From Azospirillum lipoferum (GTDB lineage: Bacteria; Pseudomonadota; Alphaproteobacteria; Azospirillales; Azospirillaceae), in contig NZ_JALJXJ010000002.1 in NCBI RefSeq assembly GCF_024170005.1, positions 310,001 through 374,000 on the forward strand: a stretch of DNA of 64,000 nucleotides, read 5' to 3'. Positions 1 to 7,406 of this stretch are shown one piece after another. Positions within the stretch are counted from its first letter, which is position 1, and every line of letters starts with the position of its first letter. The notes below the pieces were generated by a model. That model was not told where the DNA came from, ran no database searches, and worked only from the letters and a program-made list of their open reading frames with translations. A program made the translations under genes and the position numbers.

Positions 1-249
1 CCTCTTGAGGATACGGACAATCAAGGCTCGAAGTCATCCTGGTCCCGAAACCAGTCATCACCATTCCGAATAGCCGGGCTGATGGCGCCGTCGTTTGTTC
101 TGAACGGATCGATTGCAGGCAGATTTTCAGTCAGGAAGAAGAAAAGGCTGACATGCAACTCCGTTTAGCCACGCAATCGATATTGCGCAAGACAGTTCGT
201 GCAAAAATGATTACCCCGTTTGTGGAGTGATCGCGCGTTTGGCGCACAC

Positions 250-313
250 GAAAAAAGGGCGCGAAGCCCGGCCTCCTCAGGCCGCTTTGCCTGGGAGGCC
301 GGGCTTCGCGCCC
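250..313 (-). terminator. Rho-independent terminator of the BON-domain gene
   Basis: A perfect 20-bp inverted repeat has arms at 257-276 and 294-313. Read on the minus strand it is followed by six T (A run at 251-256). It lies about 40 bases beyond the stop of the leftward gene ending at 353. The remaining sequence from 1 to 250 shows no convincing gene. Confidence 0.88.
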
Positions 314-352
314 CGTCAACTGAACTCGTCAGCAGAATCTGATGGCTTGAGG

Positions 353-1891
353 TCAGCTTCGCGTGGTCGAGGAGCGGCCGGTGCCGGTGGAGCCGGTCAC
401 GCCGGTGGTGGAGCCGGCCATCGAGCCGGTGCCCGCCGATGCCGCGGCCGGACCGCCGCTGGTACCGGCGCCGGTGCCGGTGACCGACGGGGCGCTGGAA
501 CCGGTGTTGCTGCCGGTACCGACGCCGAGACCGCCGGCGGTGCCCGCGGTGGTGGTGTCGGATCCCTGATAACCGCTGTTGTCGGGCCTCATCGACGAGG
601 AACCGGTGCCGGAGGTCGAAATGCCACCCGCAGTCGCCATCGCCGACGCGCCGGCGCCGGTGGAGCTGCCCCAGTTCGAACCGGTCTGGCCTGCGGTCTG
701 GCTGCGGACACGCAGGTTGTTCTGCACATGCGACACGCCGGAGACGGACTCGGCGACATCCTCGGCCCGGCGCTTGGTGTTGCGGTCGGGGACCATGCCG
801 GTCAGCGTCACCTCGCCGCCGCTGACTGAAACCTCGATGTCGGAGGCGTCGATGTAGGCGTCGTCGGTCAGGCGGTCGCTGACATCCTCGCGCACGCGCT
901 CGTCGGAGCGGCTGTAGCCGCGCGGGCCACGGCCGCGATGCCGGGAGGCGCGCATCTGGTCCTCGTGCCGGCGGCGCTCGGCATCGTCGTCACCGAACCA
1001 GGAGGCGATCTCGTCACCCGCCTGTTCCCAGAAGCCGCGCTGCTCGCCCCGGCCGCGATTCTCGCCATAACCGCGGCTTTCCTGGCTGCGGTACATGCCG
1101 CCGCGGTCCTCGCCCCAGGAGCGGTCGCGATAGTCGTCGCGCTGGTAACCGCCGCCGAAGTCGCGACGGCTCATGTCGCCGCGGTCCCAGTCGCCACGGT
1201 CACGGCTGGATTCGTATCCGCCGCCGTAACCGCCGCCCTGAGAGCCGTAATCACGGGAGCCATAACTGCGCGATCCGTAATCGCGGTTGCGGTAGTCGCC
1301 GCTCCCATAGGTGCGGTCACCGAGATTCCGCTCGCCATACTCGCGGCCGCCGTAGCCGAGCGAACCGCGGCCGCGCACGCCCTGAGCGCCTTCGCCATAG
1401 GGGCGGACGCCGTAATCGCGATCGCGGTAATCGGCGCTGCCGATATCGCGGCTGGTGTAGTTGCCCTCGGTCCCGGCATTGCCGGCGCCGGCATAGCCGC
1501 CATAGCCGCTGGACCCCGAACGCCCGCCATAGCCGGCCCCATAGCCGCCGCGGCTCATGTCGCGCCCGCCGCCGAAGCTGCGGTCATAGACGCGCTCCAT
1601 CTCGCGGGAGTTGTCGCGGCGATTGTCATCGTAATAGGAATCGCGGCCATAGCCGCCCGATTCATTGCCGACGCGCCCGCCATAGCCGGCGTCGCGGTAG
1701 TCGCGGCCCTGGTCGTCCTGGTGGCGGTGGGCCTGCGTGCGGTACATGCTCTCGTGCTGGCGGCTGTCATCCTGGTCATAGACCCCGGTGCGGCGCGGGG
1801 CCTCGCCCCAGTCGCGGTGCCGGTTGGGTTCGCGGTCGTCGTCGCGCCAGTCGCGGCCTTCGCCTCGCCACCGATTCTCGTACTGCGCCAT
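353..1891 (-). CDS. BON-domain protein with long Gly/Arg/Tyr/Asp-rich low-complexity region
   Basis: 512 residues. About the first 290 are low complexity, built from repeated short blocks such as RDYG, GGYG and SRDYG with dense R, D, G and Y. A SWFGDDDAERR segment follows, as seen in small BON-type envelope proteins. One BON domain (about residues 325-400) follows, with the typical DERVREDVSDRL start and a SGGEVTLTGMV core. The last 110 residues are Ser/Gly/Thr-rich. BON domains are thought to bind membranes or envelope components and are often linked to osmotic or general stress; that is family knowledge, not shown here. No signal peptide is seen, so location is unclear. The ATG at 1891 has a GAGGGAG ribosome site. 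The gene is single, with its own terminator. The biased composition also opens long false reading frames on the other strand. Confidence 0.85.
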   Translation of the reverse strand: MAQYENRWRGEGRDWRDDDREPNRHRDWGEAPRRTGVYDQDDSRQHESMYRTQAHRHQDDQGRDYRDAGYGGRVGNESGGYGRDSYYDDNRRDNSREMERVYDRSFGGGRDMSRGGYGAGYGGRSGSSGYGGYAGAGNAGTEGNYTSRDIGSADYRDRDYGVRPYGEGAQGVRGRGSLGYGGREYGERNLGDRTYGSGDYRNRDYGSRSYGSRDYGSQGGGYGGGYESSRDRGDWDRGDMSRRDFGGGYQRDDYRDRSWGEDRGGMYRSQESRGYGENRGRGEQRGFWEQAGDEIASWFGDDDAERRRHEDQMRASRHRGRGPRGYSRSDERVREDVSDRLTDDAYIDASDIEVSVSGGEVTLTGMVPDRNTKRRAEDVAESVSGVSHVQNNLRVRSQTAGQTGSNWGSSTGAGASAMATAGGISTSGTGSSSMRPDNSGYQGSDTTTAGTAGGLGVGTGSNTGSSAPSVTGTGAGTSGGPAAASAGTGSMAGSTTGVTGSTGTGRSSTTRS

Positions 1892-2155
1892 CGTGGTCGG
1901 CTCCCTCTTTTCAGGATTCTTGGATGGCGGGCAGCCGCACGCATGGCGTGGGCACGCCCGTTGTCCCGAACAACAGGGGCGCTCCGGCGGCGTTCCGGAA
2001 TTTTACGGACCGGTCCGAGGGAAAGTGCGGAGTTCTGGCACGAGGCTTGCGAGGTGGGTCGCGGTTGGTTCCACGCATCACTTGCGGCTTCGGCGCTTCA
2101 TGCACCGAAGCCGTTTTCTTTTACGCCCTATTATTGGGCAGAGACCTCGATCTGC

Positions 2156-2557
2156 TTAATTTGGCAGCGACTGGTCGAGCAGGCGGGCGACCGCGGCACC
2201 CAACTCCTCGTTGAGGAAAGGCTTGTAGATGATCTCATCCGCATTGAACATGCGGGTCATCTTCAGCAGATAACCGGCCGGCATATTGGGCGCGCCGCCG
2301 GACATGGCGAGGATCTTCACGTCGGGCTGCGCGCTGCGGGCGGCCTTGATCAGTTCGATCCCGTCCACTTCCGGCATCAGCACGTCGGTGACGATCAGGT
2401 CAAAACTGCAACGGTCGAGGGCGCGGATCGCCGCCCGTCCGTTCTCCGCCTCCGTCACGTCGAACCCGCGCCCCTCCAGATATCCGGCTACGGACATCCG
2501 CACGGCCGGGGAATCCTCGACGACCAGGATGTTGGGGCGAATGGCACTTCCCATCAT
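2156..2557 (-). CDS. Single-domain response regulator (receiver only)
   Basis: 133 residues, a complete CheY-like receiver with no output domain. The acidic pair (VVEDS), the phosphoacceptor Asp in IVTDVLMPEVDG, the switch Ser in LAMSGG and the conserved Lys in YKPF are all present. An insertion (APNMPAGYLLKMTRMFNA) between beta4 and the Lys loop is longer than in CheY. Stand-alone receivers act by phosphorylation-dependent binding to partners. The next gene upstream on the same strand is a STAS protein, and an RsbW-like kinase lies 1.6 kb away, so a role in a partner-switching or chemotaxis-like relay is inferred. Two adjacent ATG codons (2557, 2554) are possible starts; an AAGGA motif lies 9-10 bases before the first. 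Confidence 0.88.
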   Translation of the reverse strand: MMGSAIRPNILVVEDSPAVRMSVAGYLEGRGFDVTEAENGRAAIRALDRCSFDLIVTDVLMPEVDGIELIKAARSAQPDVKILAMSGGAPNMPAGYLLKMTRMFNADEIIYKPFLNEELGAAVARLLDQSLPN

Positions 2558-2629
2558 GCACCCGGTTCCTTTTTGGGAACCGCCTTATCGAAATGCCGGC
2601 CGCAGCCGGCGGAAGTCTACGCGCGTCCC

Positions 2630-2968
2630 TCACCCTTCCAGTGCCGCGACGGCCGCAGCCGCGTCGGCATGGATTTGGAACAGGGACGAAAAACCGCTGA
2701 CGTCGAACATCTCGCGGATATGCGGCGCCATTGCGGACAGAACGATCGACCCCCGCCTTGCCCGGGCCGCCTTGGCGGCGACCAGCAGGGACCGAAGCCC
2801 GGCAGAACTGATGTAGGAAAGCTGGGCCATGTCGACAACGATCCGCGTGCCGTTCTCGCCGATGACGGACAGCAGCGCGGATTCGAAGGCGGCGGCGGTG
2901 CCGCTGTCGATCCGCCCGTCCGCCCGCAACACGGTGACGCCGCCGACCGACTGCTCGGTGATATTCAT
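2630..2968 (-). CDS. STAS-domain anti-sigma factor antagonist
   Basis: 112 residues from the ATG at 2968. An upstream extension in frame is possible but has no ribosome site and an atypical sequence. It is a single STAS domain of the SpoIIAA/RsbV type: VLRADGRIDSGTA at the start, then VVDMAQLSYISSAGLRSLL, which holds the conserved phosphorylatable Ser of the SSAGLR loop. In this family the unphosphorylated form binds and sequesters a kinase/anti-sigma factor. A matching HATPase kinase is encoded at 4160 on the other strand. No sigma factor is present in the window, so the final target is unknown. It lies just upstream of the receiver gene on the same strand (72-base gap). Confidence 0.88.
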   Translation of the reverse strand: MNITEQSVGGVTVLRADGRIDSGTAAAFESALLSVIGENGTRIVVDMAQLSYISSAGLRSLLVAAKAARARRGSIVLSAMAPHIREMFDVSGFSSLFQIHADAAAAVAALEG

Positions 2969-3142
2969 ACCCGGCCTCTGCCCTTTCCTACCACGTTCGA
3001 AGTTATAGCATGTCGGCGGACGCCCGACGATGCCTTCGCAACGCGGCAGGAAATTGCGGTCACGGATGAATCGCCATTCATCCGGACCCGGCAAGCCGTT
3101 CTCCAGATTTCCCCAATGAGTTGCAGAGTGGAGCGACGGGGC

Positions 3143-3901
3143 TCAGCCCGGCGGTATCGCGCCGGCATGCACCTCCTGCATGGGGCGTTGCTCCGGCCGC
3201 CACTCCACCGTCTCTCCATCGTCCTCGGCGCCGTCGGACCAGTCCGGAGCCCAGTCCGGAAGGACGGTCTGGCGCAGTTCGGCCAGCGCCACCAGCGCGT
3301 CACGGTCGCCGGCCGCCGCCGCGGCTTGCAGCCAAAGCGCCGCTTCGGCCGGGTCGCAGGCCAAGCCGACGCCCTCGCGCAGGCACAGGCCAAGGCGGTA
3401 TTGGGCGGCGGGATGACCCTGTTCGGCGGCGGCGCGCAGCCAGCGCACCGCTTCGGCCTCGTCACGGTCGACGCCGCGTCCATCGAGCAGCAGCAGCGCA
3501 AGATTGACCTGCGCGGGGGCGGAGTGCTGGAGCGCGGCCAACCGGTACCACAGCGCCGCCTTCGCCGGGTCGCAGGGCACGCCGGCGCCATGCTCGTGCA
3601 TGTAGCCGAGATTGTTCTGCGCTCCGACATCGCCCTTGGCGGCGGCACGGCGATACCAGGACACTGCCCGGCGCGGGTCCGCCTCCACGCCGATGCCGTT
3701 GGCCAGCAGGAAGGCGAGCATGGTCTGGGCCGCGACATGGCCTTGGCGGGCGGCGCGGCGGTACCAGGAGACCGAAGCGGCGACGTCGGCCGTCCGCAGG
3801 GCCTCCGCCAGCCGGAACTGCGCGTCGCTGTCGCCCAGTTCGGCCTTCATCCGGGTCCAGAGCGTGGGCGTGGCAAGCGTGGGCTTGGCAAGCATGGACA
3901 T
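3143..3901 (-). CDS. Sel1-repeat (TPR-like) protein
   Basis: 252 residues from the ATG at 3901, which has GAAGG about 10 bases upstream. A start at 3997 cannot be excluded. At least four Sel1-like repeats of about 36 residues run from residue 20 to 195: AASVSWYRRAARQGHVAAQ, AVSWYRRAAAKGDVGAQ, AALWYRLAALQHSAPAQ, AVRWLRAAAEQGHPAAQ, AALWLQAAAAAGDRDAL. Sel1 repeats form alpha-helical solenoids that bind other proteins. No signal peptide or membrane segment is evident, so a cytoplasmic scaffold is most likely. It sits between the STAS/receiver genes and the divergent RsbW-like kinase gene, which suggests a link with that module (inference). The open frame continues far upstream across the kinase gene, but that part is a shadow. 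Confidence 0.82.
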   Translation of the reverse strand: MSMLAKPTLATPTLWTRMKAELGDSDAQFRLAEALRTADVAASVSWYRRAARQGHVAAQTMLAFLLANGIGVEADPRRAVSWYRRAAAKGDVGAQNNLGYMHEHGAGVPCDPAKAALWYRLAALQHSAPAQVNLALLLLDGRGVDRDEAEAVRWLRAAAEQGHPAAQYRLGLCLREGVGLACDPAEAALWLQAAAAAGDRDALVALAELRQTVLPDWAPDWSDGAEDDGETVEWRPEQRPMQEVHAGAIPPG

Positions 3902-4159
3902 GGCGCCGGCACCTTCGTCGATTGTCCCCCGGGGGTTCCGTCCCACCAACAGCACGCGAACCGGTTTTATTCCGATCGCCCTGGCGTTGTGGTCCATCCC
4001 CTGCGCCCGAGTCTGTCCCCCTGCCGCCACCCGTTCAACCTCCCCAGCCGGTGGTCGAGGAATTGTCACGACGACGCCATCGGTCAAGAATGACCCTCCC
4101 TTCGCGCCCCGGGATAGCCGGACGCATAGGAGAAAAAGTGTGACCCGGAGGCGGAGCGG

Positions 4160-4603
4160 ATGGAGGGTGCGGCGGCAAGGCGCCTGGAGATGGTCCTGCG
4201 CGGCGAGCTGTCCGAACTGGGGCGGCTCGCCGCCGCGGTGGAGGATTTCGTCTCGCGCAACGGCCTGCCCGCCGACCTCGCCTTCCGCTTCAATCTCTGC
4301 CTCGACGAACTCGTCACCAACATCGTCTCGCATGGGTACGGCGATGGTGATGATGATGCGGGGGAGCATGAAATCCGGGTGCGGCTGGAGATCGAGGGGC
4401 AGGAGTTGCGGGCGGAGATCGAAGATGATGCCGGCGTCTTCGATCCCTTCACCGACGCCCCGCCACCCGACCTGCACGGCGACCTGGAAAGCCGCCGGGT
4501 CGGCGGGCTGGGCGTGTTCCTGGTGGGCCGGATGATGGACCGCGCCAGCCACCGGCACGAGGGCCGCCGCAACCTGACCCTGCTCGCCAAACGCATCGGC
4601 TGA
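4160..4603 (+). CDS. RsbW-like serine kinase / anti-sigma factor (HATPase_c)
   Basis: 147 residues, a single GHKL ATPase domain of the RsbW/SpoIIAB class. The N box is visible as DELVTNIVSHGY (about residue 50), the G1 region as EIEDDAGVFDPF and the G2 region as RVGGLGVFLV. Such kinases phosphorylate a STAS antagonist on Ser and hold a sigma factor or other partner; the STAS gene at 2630-2968 is a natural substrate. It is divergently placed from the Sel1/STAS/receiver genes. The sequence DGDDDAGEH after the N box is an acidic insert. The last codons run into a 14-bp tandem repeat that contains the stop. Confidence 0.86.
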   Translation: MEGAAARRLEMVLRGELSELGRLAAAVEDFVSRNGLPADLAFRFNLCLDELVTNIVSHGYGDGDDDAGEHEIRVRLEIEGQELRAEIEDDAGVFDPFTDAPPPDLHGDLESRRVGGLGVFLVGRMMDRASHRHEGRRNLTLLAKRIG

Positions 4604-4648
4604 CGGGCATCGGCTGACGGGCATCGGCTGACGGGCATCGGCTGACGG
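4593..4648 (+). repeat. Four perfect tandem copies of a 14-bp unit
   Basis: The unit gcatcggctgacgg occurs four times without change at 4593-4606, 4607-4620, 4621-4634 and 4635-4648. The TGA stop of the RsbW-like gene lies in the first copy, so changes in copy number of the later units would not alter the protein. Confidence 0.95.
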
Positions 4649-5029
4649 GACGAACGGGCCTGCAACCGTACAGGGTGAGAGGCGTCCCGGAAAGCGCACG
4701 TCAAAAAAACGTCATGCCTGCCTTGCCGGGTTACAGCTTCGACCCAGCAGGCGCCCTGTTGACCAAGTCCCCCCGGTTATAAGGGGTATATAGAGGGTTG
4801 GGCGGACTTTACGTGCTTTTCATCAAATATCCCCGAGTTGCCTCCCATGACAATCCGGCAAAGCAGAGCGTTTCGCCCTGCAACAAACCGACACATGACA
4901 AGGGGGCCAAATTCTTGCACAATTGTGGATAGCCCCAGGTTGCGGACGGGCCTGGCCGTTCGGGCGCCCCGCAGCGGACCGGGGGCAAGGGTATGAAAGG
5001 CGAACGCTAACGTGTGGAGTCGACGCATC
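4649..5029. other. 380-base stretch without a convincing gene
   Basis: AT-richer than its surroundings, with short runs such as ggttataaggggtatata (4775-4792). It probably holds the promoter of the small HTH gene at 5030, but I could not define a -35/-10 pair with proper spacing. A leftward open frame here (4777-5097) has no recognisable features. Confidence 0.5.
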
Positions 5030-5215
5030 ATGACCGGGGCGCAGTGCCAAGAGGCACGCCTGCGGCTTGGCTGGTCGACACGGATGCTGGCGAACAAGGC
5101 TGGCGTTCCGTGGTACGCCGTGATGAACCTCGATTACGGCACGGGTGAAGTCGACCCGGCCATCGTGGACGCGCTCACCCGCGCCTTCAAACAGGCGGGG
5201 CTGGAGTTGCGGTGA
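5030..5215 (+). CDS. Small XRE-like helix-turn-helix protein
   Basis: 61 residues from the ATG at 5030, with GGAG 10 bases upstream (5016-5019). Almost the whole protein is one lambda-repressor-type HTH: CQEARLRLGWSTRMLANKAGVPWYAVMNLDYG, then a helical tail. It is probably a DNA-binding regulator. The conserved Gln of helix 2 in typical XRE proteins is not obvious, so it is a divergent member. Nothing next to it points to a target and no phage or toxin gene adjoins it. It converges on the 58-residue gene at 5277, with a GC-rich palindrome between them. Confidence 0.7.
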   Translation: MTGAQCQEARLRLGWSTRMLANKAGVPWYAVMNLDYGTGEVDPAIVDALTRAFKQAGLELR

Positions 5216-5223
5216 GGGAAAGG

Positions 5224-5246
5224 CCCCCTCCCGGGACGGGAGAGGG
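5224..5246. repeat. Degenerate REP-like palindrome at a convergent junction
   Basis: ccccctccc (5224-5232) and gggagaggg (5238-5246) face each other across a 5-base loop. The right arm matches the palindrome family seen at 10605, 33171 and 38929; the left arm lacks two bases. It lies between the converging genes ending at 5215 and 5277. Confidence 0.5.
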
Positions 5247-5276
5247 CACCTTCCACCGCTCCACGAACTCATCCGC

Positions 5277-5453
5277 TCAACTCGTTTTCCCGGCTTTGCC
5301 CTTCTCTGCGGGGCGGTCGATATGCTTTGCCGATTCGGTGTCGGGGGTGATCGGCTTGCCGGTGTCGGACACCTTCCTGGCCGCCTCAAGCGGGTCGGCG
5401 ATGTCACGGTCCGGCTCGTTGGACAGGGTGTTTCCGGGCTTCTCGTCTGCCAT
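5277..5453 (-). CDS. Small hydrophilic protein of unknown function
   Basis: 58 residues from the ATG at 5453, which has a strong GGAAGGAG ribosome site 8 bases upstream. The protein is highly charged and polar (MADEKPGNTLSNEPDRDIAD, then KPITPDTESAKHIDRPAEKGKAGK) with no hydrophobic stretch, so it is probably disordered. It resembles in style the 54-residue protein encoded at 46470-46634. I do not recognise a family. The strong ribosome site and lack of overlap with another gene support it as real. Confidence 0.65.
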   Translation of the reverse strand: MADEKPGNTLSNEPDRDIADPLEAARKVSDTGKPITPDTESAKHIDRPAEKGKAGKTS

Positions 5454-5511
5454 GGGAGGGCTCCTTCCATAAAGGTCTCCCCACCACAACAGCCCGATGA
5501 AGCGGACGTCC

Positions 5512-7398
5512 CTATTCGCCGCCGCCCTTCTGCGCCAGGACCAGAAAGATCTTCTCCTCCAGCTGGTCGGGCGTGAAGGGCTTGGCGATATAGCCGCTGA
5601 CCTGATGGGCCAGCGCCTTCTTCACAGCCTCCAGCGTCGCCAGCGCCGTCACCATCAGGAAGGGCAGATCGCTGCGCGCCTCGCGCACCTGCTTCAGCAG
5701 GTCGAGGCCGCTCAGCCGCGGCATCATCCAGTCGCAGACGATCAGGTCGTAAGCGGCGCCGTCGGCCTGGAAACGTTCCAGCGCCTCCTGCCCGTCGGCG
5801 GCGGTGTCGACCTGGCCGATGCCGAGTTCCTGGAGGACGGAGGTGACGAAGGCGCGCGGCCCGGATTCGTCGTCCACCACCAGCACGCGCTGGGCGGCGA
5901 GGTCGATGAAGGGGACGCCGACCATGGCGAGCGACTGGCGCAGCCAGCCGGCGCGCGCCGCCCGTTCCTTCGGGCCCGGCGCGTTCAGCAGTACATGGCG
6001 GACGAAGCGCGGCCGGTGGCAGTGGCGGTAGAGCACGCGGGCCACCGCCAGCCGGCTCTTGCCGGTACAGAAGGCCCCCTCCCCCGCCAGCCGGACGATG
6101 TCGAGCACGCTGTCGGCCGGCGGGTCGTCCTTCGCCTGGATCAGCGGAGCCAGAACGCGCTGGGTGCGCAGGAAGGCGTTCTGGATGTCGTCGAGCTGGC
6201 CGCCGAGATACTCCCGCTCCTCCTCCGGAAAGGCGCTGGACAGCACCATGCGCTGAACCTCGGCCAGCCCCTTCAGCTTCTCGTTCCGCTCCTTCCAGCA
6301 GTCCAGCAGCCGGCCGGCGAAGTCGCGGCTGTCGAAGAAGCTCTTCAGGTAATCGGCCACCGCCTTGGCCGCGGTGGGCGACAGCGGCATCTTCTGGAGC
6401 ACGAACAGGATGCGCAGCTTCTGCACGAAGTTGCGGCCGCGGGTGATCTCCGGGACCGTGTCCTCGTTGACCAGCAACGCGGTGCGCCGTTGCAGCGCCG
6501 CCTCGGTCCGGGCACCGCCGGCATAGGCGCCCTCGCGGTCGCGCAGGCGGGCGGACAGGTCGCTCAGCGCCAGGATCTCGCGCTGCACCGCCTCGATGCC
6601 GAACATATCGCCGGCGCTGGCGATGGTGAAGCAGGCCGGCTTGGCCATCTCGCGGCGGAAGGCGGCGGCCAGCGCGTCGCGCAGTCCCGCCATCGGCATC
6701 CGGCGCATCAGCGCGTCCAGCCGGCGGAACACCGGCGGGGCTTCGTCCGGCATCGGCCGGTCGGCGGCGATCAGCGTCACGATCAGGTCGATCAGCACCG
6801 CGAAGGGCGCGTCGCGCGCGCAGGAGGCGGTGCCGGTATCGCTGAGCAGGATCTCGCCGAGCAGCCGTTCCACCGGCGCCAGCGCGTCCGGATGCTCGGT
6901 GGTCTCGGCAAGATCCAGCAAGGCCGCCGCCTTTTCGGCGAAGCTGCGGCAGACGGCGATGTGCTGGGTAACGGCGGCGTCGAGCAGGAAGCGGCCGAGG
7001 AAGCCGCCGGCCGACAGCAGTTCCGCCGCCGTGCCGGGATAGGCGTCGGCCAGGAATTCGGGCGGCGGGCTCTCCTTCAGCCGTTCGCGCGTCAGCCGGG
7101 CGATCTCGTTGACCAGCGGGGTCATGCCGCCTTTCCGGTCCATCGCCCGTTCGGCCTGGGTCAGGATGGCGACGAAGGTGGCGGTGTTGGACAGCGCAGT
7201 CTGATGGCGCGGGTGGTGCAGAAGCTCCGTCGCGGTCAGCGCGTTCTCGTCCAGGAAGCGGCGGCAGAAGCGGCCGACGCCGTCCCGGCCGGCCGGGGTA
7301 TAGAAATCGGCAGGCTCGCGGCAGGAGGCCAGAGCCGATCCCTCCGCCTCCTCCGGGGCCGGCTCCGCCGGCTGGGTGCCGTGACGGGATGCCTCCAT
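5512..7398 (-). CDS. Response regulator with C-terminal receiver and large uncharacterised N-terminal region
   Basis: 628 residues from the ATG at 7398; a GTG at 7410 overlaps the stop of the upstream kinase gene and is an alternative. The last 125 residues are a complete receiver: RVLVVDDES, the phosphoacceptor in LIVCDWMMPRLSG, MVTALA and IAKPF. The N-terminal 500 residues are mostly helical, with charged and hydrophobic patches, and match no output or sensor domain I recognise. The receiver at the C terminus is an unusual order. The gene directly follows the hybrid histidine kinase gene, apparently translationally coupled, so the two probably form one phosphorelay. Confidence 0.8.
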   Translation of the reverse strand: MEASRHGTQPAEPAPEEAEGSALASCREPADFYTPAGRDGVGRFCRRFLDENALTATELLHHPRHQTALSNTATFVAILTQAERAMDRKGGMTPLVNEIARLTRERLKESPPPEFLADAYPGTAAELLSAGGFLGRFLLDAAVTQHIAVCRSFAEKAAALLDLAETTEHPDALAPVERLLGEILLSDTGTASCARDAPFAVLIDLIVTLIAADRPMPDEAPPVFRRLDALMRRMPMAGLRDALAAAFRREMAKPACFTIASAGDMFGIEAVQREILALSDLSARLRDREGAYAGGARTEAALQRRTALLVNEDTVPEITRGRNFVQKLRILFVLQKMPLSPTAAKAVADYLKSFFDSRDFAGRLLDCWKERNEKLKGLAEVQRMVLSSAFPEEEREYLGGQLDDIQNAFLRTQRVLAPLIQAKDDPPADSVLDIVRLAGEGAFCTGKSRLAVARVLYRHCHRPRFVRHVLLNAPGPKERAARAGWLRQSLAMVGVPFIDLAAQRVLVVDDESGPRAFVTSVLQELGIGQVDTAADGQEALERFQADGAAYDLIVCDWMMPRLSGLDLLKQVREARSDLPFLMVTALATLEAVKKALAHQVSGYIAKPFTPDQLEEKIFLVLAQKGGGE

Positions 7399-7406
7399 CG
7401 CCGCTC

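Noticed and set aside
938..4093. Very long rightward open frame (1051 codons)
   Set aside because: It is antisense to the BON, receiver, STAS and Sel1 genes, has extreme Ala/Val/Arg bias and no domain. It is a by-product of high GC.
4759..4792. Possible promoter (ttgacc with tataag or tatata)
   Set aside because: Spacing is 13 or 22 bases, outside the usual range, so not called.
4777..5097. Leftward 106-codon frame in the gap before the HTH gene
   Set aside because: No ribosome site, no domain, and it overlaps the HTH gene start.
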